Shown: piece after piece, positions 32,681-40,231 of the stretch | Position numbering within the stretch: the first letter of the stretch is position 1 | How the letters are laid out: each line of letters opens with the position of its first letter | NCBI GenBank assembly: GCA_934426825.1 | Contig: CAKRYI010000016.1 | Span: 1-58,920 of the forward strand | Source: an uncultured Acetatifactor sp. | GTDB taxonomy: Bacteria > Bacillota > Clostridia > Lachnospirales > Lachnospiraceae | Length of the DNA: 58,920 bases | Direction: 5' to 3' | The notes under the pieces: generated by a model | What the model saw: only the letters and a program-made list of their open reading frames with translations | Told to the model about the DNA's origin: nothing | The model's database searches: none | Program-made: the position numbers and the translations under genes

Positions 32681-35600
32681 AAAGGTGATTGTAAGTATTT
32701 TGGCGATTGCACTGGCTGTACAGGTTCCCACTACCGCACTGGCAAAGAACCAATACCCGACATATCAGGAATATCAGTCCGGTGCAGACAAGGCGGAAAC
32801 GCAGGAATACTCCGTGATAGAGATTGCCACGGAGGCGGATTTGGCACAACTGGCAGAAAACTGTAAGCTGGACAGCTGGTCCGTGGATAAGCACGTCAAA
32901 CTGACGGCGGATATTGTGTTAAAGGAGTATGCCCAGCTTTCCATTCCCAGCTTTGGCGGAATCTTTGACGGAGGCGGCTATTCCATAACGGATTTGCGGG
33001 TGACGGGAACCGGTTCGGCTGCCGGACTGTTCCGGTATATTCAAAAGAGCGGCACGGTGCGCAACCTGAATGTTGTGGGAAAGGTAATCCCGGACGGCTC
33101 CCAGAGTCAGGTGGGAGGTATCGCGGGTCACAACTACGGGGCGATTATCAACTGCAGCTTTTCCGGACAGGTTGTCGGGGACAGCGAAGTGGGCGGCATT
33201 GCCGGTGTCAATGAAAAGTCCGGGGAAATCAGACAGTGCAGTTCTGATGCCTCCGTGACGGGAAATCATTCTGCGGGCGGAATTGTCGGAAATAACCACG
33301 GTACAATCAATCACTGTGACAATAAAGGCGACATTAATACCTACAGTACGGAGGTCGCATATGATTTAGAGGATATTACGTTAGATAATCTGGAGGATTT
33401 GAACAGCACCGACAATGTGGCGGCACATACGGACAGCGGCGGTATTGCCGGAATTTCTGACGGAAAAATATATTACTGCAGCAACTCCGGTACTATCGGG
33501 TATCAGCATGTGGGCTATAATGCCGGAGGCATTGTGGGACGGCTGCATCAAGGTTATATTCAGAACTGCACCAACACCGGTCATGTGCTTGGCAGAAAGG
33601 ACGTGGGAGGTATCGCAGGACAGATGGAGCCTTTTCTGGAAATCCAGTACCTCAGCGATAAGTTAGGGGAACTGGACAGGGAGAGCAGAAAGTTTCTGGA
33701 TATGCTGGATGCCACCCAGAAGGATTTGAGTAATTACGGCAAGCAGGCCTCCACACTTTCCAAGGCTATCAGTGCCAATTTAAAGAACGCCAATGCGGCG
33801 GGAAACGCATTGACCGGAACAGCCAATGACCTGTGGTATATCTATAACAATGAACTGACAGGATTGAATCAGGATTTAAAGACCCTTGGAAAAGAGTGGG
33901 GGGACTTGGCGGACGCTGACAAGAATAACAGTCAGAACAACGGAAGTCAGGGCAATGATGCTCAGAACGGCAACAATCAGGGCAACGGAAGTCAGGGCAA
34001 TGATAGCCAGAACAGTGGCAATCAGAGCAATGGCGGAAATAAAATGGATATTTCGGATATTACCGTAAGCGGCGGAGACCTTCTTCCGGGGAATGACTGG
34101 AACGGTCAAATACCGGGAACGACAGATTATGAAAGCTATCTGTCGGCACTGCGCAAATTCGGTGACAGTGCCACCACCCGTGTGGACACTGTCACAAAGG
34201 CAACAAACGACCGCTCCGGCGGAATCCGGGATAATCTGAATACCTTTAATAAGGAACTGGATGCGGCGGCAACGAATCTGCAGAAATTGTCGGATGTGCT
34301 GGAGCAGGGGACGGATACAAACAGTGCCCATATGGATGAGCTGGTGGAGCAGGCGAGAGTGCTGCGGAATCTGGCAGAGGAAATCCGCGATGACCTGTTC
34401 CGGTATGAGGGAATTTCCATAGAAGATACCTCGGATGAGTCGGCAAGCACGAGTCAGGAGGACAACAATCCCGGAGCGGGAACGGAGAGCGGAGATAATA
34501 CTTCCGGAACCGACGCGGAGAATGAAGGTGATTCTTCCAAGAACGGTGCGGAAATGGATGATGAGGCGTATTACGATACCACCTCATTCCAGCAGGGCAA
34601 GCTGACACTCTGCGTCAACAAGGGCACCGTGGAGGCAGACACCAATGTGGGTGGAATTGTGGGACAGATTGCCACCGAGTACGATTTTGACCCGGAAGAT
34701 GATGTGACACTGAGCGGAGCGGAGAGCTTTGATGTGGAGCAGACCATTCGCGCGGTGGTGCGGGACAGCACAAACCGTGGAGCGGTGACGGCGAAAAAAG
34801 ACTGCGCCGGAGGAATTGTGGGCAAAGCGGAGCACGGAGCCATTATTTCCTGTGAGTCCTATGGAAATGTGGAAAGCACCGGAGGCAGCAATGTAGGCGG
34901 AATTGCCGGTTCCTCCAGCTATGCAATCCGTAGCTGCTATGCCATGGGAAGCATTTCGGGCAAAAACAATATCGGAGGAATTGCCGGAAAGGGCTGTGAT
35001 ATTTTCTACAGCTATTCCTACACGGAGCCGGGGGGAACCGGTGAATGTGTCGGAACGGTTGCCGGAAGTCTTGCAGAGGACGGAACGCTTTACGGAAACT
35101 ATTACGTGGAGGGAACTGCCGGAGGAATTGACGGTATCGGTTACAGCGGCGGTGCCACACCGGTAAGCTATGAGGAATTCTGTAAGATGGAAGGTGTGCC
35201 GGAGGCATTTCTGAGATTTACCGTTACGTTTGTGGCGGACGGTCTGGAGATTGCATCCTACCAGTGCGGATATGGCGAGGCACTGCCGGAGGATAAAATA
35301 CCCGCGGTTCCGTCCAAAGACGGATATTACGGCGAGTGGCCGGAGTTTGACTTTGACTGCGTGACTGCAAACCGTGTTTTGGAGGCGGATTATGAGCCAT
35401 GGATAACGACTTTGGCAAGCGAAGAAAAGTCGGAAGATGGTAAGTCAAAAGTTTTGGTACAGGGCAAATTCCGTCCGGGACAGGAGCTGACGCTCACACA
35501 GGAGGGGGACGAAATCACTTTTGCCATATCCGGCGAGGACAGTGGCGATTACGAAGTGAGAGTATGGTGTGACGATACGGATAAGACGAAAATCGAAGTG

Positions 35601-35867
35601 TTAAAGGACGGAACATTTAGTGAGACGGATGTGAAGGCAATCGGAAGCTATCTGTCCTTTGCCATGGAGGAACAGGGAACCTTCCGTGTGACTGCACAGG
35701 AAAAACACAGTGCCGTGATATGGTATGCGGCAGGCACAGGCGTGGTATTGCTGGTTGCGTTGATTCTTTTAATTAAGGCGGCACGCAAGCGGAAGAAGAA
35801 TAAGAAGAGCAAGATGCAGGAACAGGAGCAGAATTCAGGACAGAGTCCGGAGCAAAATGCAGAATAG
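32670..35867 (+). CDS. GLUG-repeat surface protein with coiled-coil insert and C-terminal membrane anchor
   Basis: 1065 residues. The signal peptide MKSKKVIVSILAIALAVQVP ends near ALA. Two sets of GLUG-type beta repeats (about 110-330 and 650-830; for example VGGIAGHNYGAIINCSF and GGIVGKAEHGAIISC) flank a helical region of about 300 residues. That region contains a Gln/Asn/Gly low-complexity stretch (NGSQGNDAQNGNNQGNG) and coiled-coil helices. After a beta-rich part there is one membrane helix (about 1013-1033) and a basic, Gln-rich cytosolic tail. There is no sorting motif, so it stays in the membrane. It overlaps the MMPL gene by 11 bp. In Firmicutes, MMPL genes often adjoin large anchored heptad or YhgE-like proteins; this may be a variant partner. 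Confidence 0.8.
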   Translation: MKSKKVIVSILAIALAVQVPTTALAKNQYPTYQEYQSGADKAETQEYSVIEIATEADLAQLAENCKLDSWSVDKHVKLTADIVLKEYAQLSIPSFGGIFDGGGYSITDLRVTGTGSAAGLFRYIQKSGTVRNLNVVGKVIPDGSQSQVGGIAGHNYGAIINCSFSGQVVGDSEVGGIAGVNEKSGEIRQCSSDASVTGNHSAGGIVGNNHGTINHCDNKGDINTYSTEVAYDLEDITLDNLEDLNSTDNVAAHTDSGGIAGISDGKIYYCSNSGTIGYQHVGYNAGGIVGRLHQGYIQNCTNTGHVLGRKDVGGIAGQMEPFLEIQYLSDKLGELDRESRKFLDMLDATQKDLSNYGKQASTLSKAISANLKNANAAGNALTGTANDLWYIYNNELTGLNQDLKTLGKEWGDLADADKNNSQNNGSQGNDAQNGNNQGNGSQGNDSQNSGNQSNGGNKMDISDITVSGGDLLPGNDWNGQIPGTTDYESYLSALRKFGDSATTRVDTVTKATNDRSGGIRDNLNTFNKELDAAATNLQKLSDVLEQGTDTNSAHMDELVEQARVLRNLAEEIRDDLFRYEGISIEDTSDESASTSQEDNNPGAGTESGDNTSGTDAENEGDSSKNGAEMDDEAYYDTTSFQQGKLTLCVNKGTVEADTNVGGIVGQIATEYDFDPEDDVTLSGAESFDVEQTIRAVVRDSTNRGAVTAKKDCAGGIVGKAEHGAIISCESYGNVESTGGSNVGGIAGSSSYAIRSCYAMGSISGKNNIGGIAGKGCDIFYSYSYTEPGGTGECVGTVAGSLAEDGTLYGNYYVEGTAGGIDGIGYSGGATPVSYEEFCKMEGVPEAFLRFTVTFVADGLEIASYQCGYGEALPEDKIPAVPSKDGYYGEWPEFDFDCVTANRVLEADYEPWITTLASEEKSEDGKSKVLVQGKFRPGQELTLTQEGDEITFAISGEDSGDYEVRVWCDDTDKTKIEVLKDGTFSETDVKAIGSYLSFAMEEQGTFRVTAQEKHSAVIWYAAGTGVVLLVALILLIKAARKRKKNKKSKMQEQEQNSGQSPEQNAE

Positions 35868-35894
35868 GGTTCAAAGCAGAAGGAGAGACAGGTG

Positions 35895-36536
35895 ATGGTG
35901 CGGGCAGTAATCTTTGACATGGATGGGACTCTGATAGACACAGAAAAATATTATCGCAGATTCTGGAAGGAGGCAATGGCGGAGTTCGGCTACCACATGA
36001 CGGATGAGCAGGCACTTTCCATGCGCAGTCTGGGGCAGCCTTTTGCCCCCCAAAGACTGCGGGAAATGTTTGGCGAAGAGGTGGATTATCAGAGCGTCCG
36101 CAAGCGCAGGAGAGAGCTGATGGCGGAGTGTCTGAAAACAGAGACCGTTCAGCGAAAGCCCGGCGCCATCGAACTGTTGGAAGAGATAAAAAAGCGCGGT
36201 ATCATTGCGGCGGTTGCAACGGCGACGGACAGGGAGCGGACAGGCAAATATTTAGAGGAAACAGGATTAGAGTCCTATTTTCATGAAATCATCAGTGCCA
36301 CACAGGTAAAGGAGGGGAAGCCTTCCCCCGACATTTATCTGTATGCCTGTGAAAAGCTGGGACTGCGCCCGGAGGAGTGCATTGCCGTGGAGGATTCCCC
36401 CAACGGAATCCTCTCCGCCTACCGTGCGGGCTGCAAGGTGATTATGGTGCCGGATCAGACAGAGCCGGATGTGGAAACCGCCGGACTTTTGTATGCCTGT
36501 GTGGATTCGCTTGCGGATATTGTGCAATATCTGTGA
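35895..36536 (+). CDS. HAD superfamily hydrolase (beta-phosphoglucomutase-like)
   Basis: A 213-residue HAD phosphatase. Motif I is FDMDGTLIDTE with the nucleophile Asp; a helical cap follows. Motif II is AVATATDRERT, motif III Lys is in KEGKPSPDIYLYA, and motif IV is AVEDSPNGILSAYRAG. This pattern fits the subgroup of beta-phosphoglucomutases and sugar-phosphate phosphatases. ATG 35895 follows AGGAG; a GTG one codon earlier is possible. It starts 27 bp after the GLUG gene and may be on its transcript. The substrate cannot be told. Confidence 0.88.
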   Translation: MVRAVIFDMDGTLIDTEKYYRRFWKEAMAEFGYHMTDEQALSMRSLGQPFAPQRLREMFGEEVDYQSVRKRRRELMAECLKTETVQRKPGAIELLEEIKKRGIIAAVATATDRERTGKYLEETGLESYFHEIISATQVKEGKPSPDIYLYACEKLGLRPEECIAVEDSPNGILSAYRAGCKVIMVPDQTEPDVETAGLLYACVDSLADIVQYL

Positions 36537-36560
36537 TTTTTGAAAAATGATGTACAGCTC

Positions 36561-36596
36561 CCCCAAAATGGTGGGGATGACGGGAAACGGTCATCC
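36561..36596 (+). promoter_or_regulatory. Two small hairpins upstream of the ptb promoter
   Basis: CCCC/GGGG (36561-36564 and 36573-36576) and the perfect 7-bp inverted repeat GGATGAC (36575-36581) with GTCATCC (36590-36596) around GGGAAACG. The sequence CGGGAAACGG is then repeated at about 36607-36616. No T-run follows. Possible operator for ptb-buk or the 3' end of the HAD transcript. Confidence 0.4.
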
Positions 36597-36620
36597 AAAA
36601 CATAGGCGGGAAACGGCTAC

Positions 36621-36649
36621 TTGATTTTTGTATGGCAGTGTGTTATTCT
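36621..36649 (+). promoter_or_regulatory. ptb-buk promoter
   Basis: TTGATT (36621-36626) and TATTCT (36644-36649), 17 bp apart, 87 bp upstream of ptb. Confidence 0.55.
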
Positions 36650-36735
36650 TTTAACGATGGTAAAAAAGTGGAAAACTCTAGGTACTATCCAGAAAGAGAA
36701 ACGATGCCTTGAGAGGGCAGGAAGGGATGTAAGAG

Positions 36736-37662
36736 ATGAAACAGGGTTTTGATGACATCATTGCAAAAGTAAAAGAGTGCGGTAAGAAGACTGTGGCTGT
36801 GTCTGTTGCACAGGATTCAGCAGTGCTGGAGGCTGTAAAAGCAGCAAAAGAACGCGGAATTGCAGATGCAATTCTGGTAGGAGACGAGGCTAAAATCAGA
36901 GAGATTGCCGCTTCTATTAATATGGATTTGAGTGGTTACGAAATTATTGACGAGCCGGATGTTATTCAGGCTTCCTTGAAAGCTGTAAAGCTGGCACATG
37001 AAGGAAAAGCCGATATGTACATGAAGGGTCTGATTGATACTAAGAATTTCTTAAAGAGTGTATTGGACAAGGAAGTGGGTCTGAGAACCGGTGGTGTTCT
37101 TTCCCATGTATGTGTATTCCAGATTCCCGGAATTGACAGACTGTTGTTCCTTACGGATGTGGCTTTCATGACCTATCCCGCATTGGAGGACAAGGTTAAC
37201 ATTATCAAAAATACTCTGCCTGTATGCAAGGCTTGCGGTATTGATACTCCCAAGGTTGCACCTTTGGCAGCAGTAGAGGTTGTGAACCCTAAGATGCCTG
37301 TTACTGTAGACGCAGCAGAGCTTACCCGTATGAGCGCAGAAGGCGAGCTGACCGGATGTATTGTGGACGGACCTCTGTCCCTCGACCTGGCAGTAGATCA
37401 TGAGGCAGCAAAACATAAGGGAGCAACCGACCGTAAGATTCAGGGTGACGCAGATGTACTGCTTTTCCCCGACATTCACGCAGGGAATCTGGTTTACAAG
37501 GCAATCGTGCATATGGTTCCCGGCGTAAAGAACGGATGTATTCTGACCGGAACCAAGGTTCCTGTAATCCTTACCAGCCGTTCCGATACCTTTGAGACAA
37601 AGGTAAACTCTATCGCACTTGCTGCAGTCGTTGCAGAGGAAATGAAAAAGGCTGCAAAATAA
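36736..37662 (+). CDS. ptb: Phosphate butyryltransferase
   Basis: A 308-residue enzyme converting butyryl-CoA and phosphate to butyryl phosphate. The fold and motifs are those of the phosphate acetyl/butyryltransferase family: ADMYMKGLIDTKNFLKSVLD, RTGGVLSHVCVFQIPG, LTDVAFMTYPALEDKVNII, and the C-terminal DVLLFPDIHAGNLVYKAIVH. At 308 residues it is the Ptb form, and the pairing with buk 26 bp downstream fixes the role. Ribosome site GGGATG; promoter at 36621. It supplies the ATP-yielding exit for the butyryl-CoA made by the operon 14.6 kb upstream. Confidence 0.93.
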   Translation: MKQGFDDIIAKVKECGKKTVAVSVAQDSAVLEAVKAAKERGIADAILVGDEAKIREIAASINMDLSGYEIIDEPDVIQASLKAVKLAHEGKADMYMKGLIDTKNFLKSVLDKEVGLRTGGVLSHVCVFQIPGIDRLLFLTDVAFMTYPALEDKVNIIKNTLPVCKACGIDTPKVAPLAAVEVVNPKMPVTVDAAELTRMSAEGELTGCIVDGPLSLDLAVDHEAAKHKGATDRKIQGDADVLLFPDIHAGNLVYKAIVHMVPGVKNGCILTGTKVPVILTSRSDTFETKVNSIALAAVVAEEMKKAAK

Positions 37663-37688
37663 TATAAAAATAGCAGGAGGAAAATCAT

Positions 37689-38756
37689 ATGTCTATTAAG
37701 AGTTTGATTATCAACCCCGGTTCCACCTCCACCAAAATCGGTGTGTTTGAGGATGAGACCTTATTGTTTGAGGAGACTTTGAGACATTCCACAGAGGAAA
37801 TCAGTCAGTATGCCTCCATCGTTGACCAGAAGGATTTCCGTAAAAAAATCATTACGGATTTGTTAGCGGAGAAGAACTTTGATATTAAGTCACTGAACGT
37901 AGTAGTAGGTCGCGGTGGTATGTTAAAGCCCATTCCCGGCGGTACTTATGCAGTAACCGATGAACTGCTGGCAGATTTGAAGGTAGGTGTGCAGGGACAG
38001 CATGCTTCCAACTTAGGCGGTATTTTAGCAAGAGAGATTGGTGATTCCATCGGAGTTCCTTCTTTCATTGTTGACCCCGTAGTAGTAGACGAACTTATGC
38101 CTATCGCAAGATATTCCGGAGTACCGGAGCTTCCCAGAACCAGTGTGTTCCATGCACTGAATCAGAAGGCAGTGGCAAAGAGATATGCAAAAGAGATTGG
38201 CAAGCCCTATGAATCTCTGCGTCTGATTGTAGTACATATGGGTGGCGGTGTTTCCGTCGGCGCTCATGAGTACGGCAAGGTAGTAGATGTATTTAACGCA
38301 TTGGACGGTGACGGAGCATTTTCTCCGGAGCGTGCAGGTGCGGTTCCCAGCGGTGCATTGATTAAGATGTGCTTCTCCGGAAAATACACGGAGAAGGAAG
38401 TTTACAGCAAGATTGTCGGCAAGGGCGGATTTAACGCATACCTTGGAACCAACGATATGCGTGAAGTAACCAAGAGAGCAAATGCAGGTGAAGAGGCTGC
38501 CATTGAGGCAAAGAAAGCATTTTTACTTCAGGTGTCCAAGGACATCGGTTCCATGGCATGTGTACTCAACGGCAAAGTAGACCAGATTATCGTAACCGGC
38601 GGTATCGCTTACGGTGCAGAGGTTATCGAAGCACTGAAAGAGCGCGCAGGCTGGATTGCACCTTTCACGGTATATCCCGGAGAGGACGAGCTGCTTGCTC
38701 TGGCACAGGGTGCACTTCGTGTACTGAACGGTGAAGAGAAGGCAATGGAATACTAA
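37689..38756 (+). CDS. buk: Butyrate kinase
   Basis: A 355-residue acetokinase-family (ASKHA fold) kinase that forms butyrate and ATP from butyryl phosphate. Motifs: LIINPGSTSTKIGVF (phosphate 1 loop), VVGRGGMLKPIPGGTY, VHMGGGVSVGAHEYGKVVD (phosphate 2), and VTGGIAYGAEVIEAL (adenosine). GCAGGAGG is just before ATG. With ptb it completes the kinase route to butyrate. The butyryl-CoA:acetate CoA-transferase route, commoner in gut Lachnospiraceae, is not represented in this window. Confidence 0.94.
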   Translation: MSIKSLIINPGSTSTKIGVFEDETLLFEETLRHSTEEISQYASIVDQKDFRKKIITDLLAEKNFDIKSLNVVVGRGGMLKPIPGGTYAVTDELLADLKVGVQGQHASNLGGILAREIGDSIGVPSFIVDPVVVDELMPIARYSGVPELPRTSVFHALNQKAVAKRYAKEIGKPYESLRLIVVHMGGGVSVGAHEYGKVVDVFNALDGDGAFSPERAGAVPSGALIKMCFSGKYTEKEVYSKIVGKGGFNAYLGTNDMREVTKRANAGEEAAIEAKKAFLLQVSKDIGSMACVLNGKVDQIIVTGGIAYGAEVIEALKERAGWIAPFTVYPGEDELLALAQGALRVLNGEEKAMEY

Positions 38757-38805
38757 GGCGGTATTCAAAAGATTAGAATTGTAAAATGATATAAATTCAT
38801 ATGAA

Positions 38806-38845
38806 AAGGCTGCACTGTAAATGGATTACGGTGCAGCTTTTTTTT
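38806..38845. terminator. Bidirectional terminator between buk and the HD-GYP gene
   Basis: A strong stem, GGCTGCACTGTAA (38808-38820) against TTACGGTGCAGC (38826-38837) with a small mismatch, followed by eight Ts on the plus strand. The A-rich left flank gives a short U-run on the minus strand, so it can serve both convergent genes. Confidence 0.85.
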
Positions 38846-38901
38846 ATAAGGTTATTGCGCAAAACAGGTTCGCCAGAGTATATCCGTCACAGGATGCGGC
38901 G

Positions 38902-39981
38902 TCAGAGAATGTCCGTGATACTCAGTTCCGGGTATTCCATCAGGTCAACATATTCGTCACCGCACTGAACCACCGGGCGGGACAGCTTATCCCTGTTGAT
39001 ATAGATAATAGTGCCCTCCCTATTGTCGCTTAAGCGGCAGCGGTTCTGGAGATAGGTATTGACCACGTTCTCCAAAAAGGTGAGGAGAAATTTCGTATCA
39101 TATTTCTGGAAACCGTCGGTTTCAAAGATTTCAATGGCGCGGAACGGACACAGCGGCCCGCGGTACACTCTTGCGGCGGTGATGGCTTCGTAGACGTCTG
39201 CGATTGCCACAATGCGGGCGTACATATCGATTTTATCCCCTTTCAGGTGCATGGGATAGCCGGAGCCGTCGCATCTTTCGTGGTGCATCAGGGCGGCATA
39301 GCGCACATGGTTGTCAACGTTCTGCGAGAGCAGAAGCTGATAACCGGCAACGGGGTGCTTCTGGATTTCGGCATATTCGTCCGAGGACAGTTTGCCGGGC
39401 TTTGCCAGAATGTTGTGGGGAACCAACAGTTTCCCGATGTCGTGGAACAGTCCGCAGGCGGTTGCCAGTTCTATCTGCGGCTTGTCGAATTTTAACCATG
39501 TAGTCATGACGTTACAGATTAACCCCACGTTGATACAGTGGGCAAAGGTGGAATCGTCATACTGCTTCATATTGTGCAGCATATCAAGAATTCTGACCTG
39601 CCCGCCGCCGGCGGCTATCATATCGAGGGAACGGCGAAGCAGTGTCGGGGCGTCTAACTTTATATTTTTCTCGACCATTTGATTAATCATGTTTTCAAAA
39701 TAGTCGACATTCAGCTTATAATCCTTTTTAAAATGTTTAAATTCGGGGGATTTTCGAACTCTTTCAGACAGGGAGGAGGCTTGCGGCTCGACAAAAACAG
39801 GCTCACTCTCAGGAACCGTATCTTTCACATTCACGGTCAGAATCCCGTACAAATCGAGCTTGGTAATTAACTTATCGGTCAGAACGGTGCCTTTTGGAAT
39901 GATTAGCTGCCTACTGAAACTGGAGACATCTTCGGCAACCACCATGCCGGGAATTAGTTGTAAAGTATATAACTGTCGCAT
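38902..39981 (-). CDS. HD-GYP domain protein, probable c-di-GMP phosphodiesterase
   Basis: 359 residues. The N-terminal region (1-130) has a DUF3391-like start (LQLIPGMVVAEDV, then IIPKGTVLTDKLITKLDLYG). The HD-GYP domain follows: HCINVGL (about 148), HDIGK (180-184) and HHERCDGSGYP (233-243), the last carrying the GYP hallmark. ADVYEAITAARVYR contains further metal ligands. The full set of metal-binding His/Asp residues is present, so it should be active. There is no receiver domain or membrane segment. It converges on buk and is divergent from secA. It may link c-di-GMP to adhesion or motility; that is inference. Confidence 0.88.
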   Translation of the reverse strand: MRQLYTLQLIPGMVVAEDVSSFSRQLIIPKGTVLTDKLITKLDLYGILTVNVKDTVPESEPVFVEPQASSLSERVRKSPEFKHFKKDYKLNVDYFENMINQMVEKNIKLDAPTLLRRSLDMIAAGGGQVRILDMLHNMKQYDDSTFAHCINVGLICNVMTTWLKFDKPQIELATACGLFHDIGKLLVPHNILAKPGKLSSDEYAEIQKHPVAGYQLLLSQNVDNHVRYAALMHHERCDGSGYPMHLKGDKIDMYARIVAIADVYEAITAARVYRGPLCPFRAIEIFETDGFQKYDTKFLLTFLENVVNTYLQNRCRLSDNREGTIIYINRDKLSRPVVQCGDEYVDLMEYPELSITDIL

Positions 39982-40123
39982 AAAACTCCCCGCTTTCTGA
40001 TTAAATAACTTCCCCTACGGAATACATGAATAAATTATACAATTAATTATACTTTTCTTTAGAAAATTTGTCAATTTTCACATATTCTTCACAATTTGTT
40101 AATGACTTAGATGCTCAATACAG

Positions 40124-40152
40124 TTGAATATAGTAATCAAATCTGTTACAAT
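40124..40152 (+). promoter_or_regulatory. secA promoter
   Basis: TTGAAT (40124-40129) and TACAAT (40147-40152), 17 bp apart, 79 bp before secA. The 250-bp gap to the divergent HD-GYP gene is A/T-rich and otherwise plain. Confidence 0.6.
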
Positions 40153-40231
40153 ATAACTTGGTTTTTTGTAAAAATATTCGCAGCCGGTATGATATTTAGG
40201 AAAAAGGTTTGCGGAAAGGCATGGGTATTAC

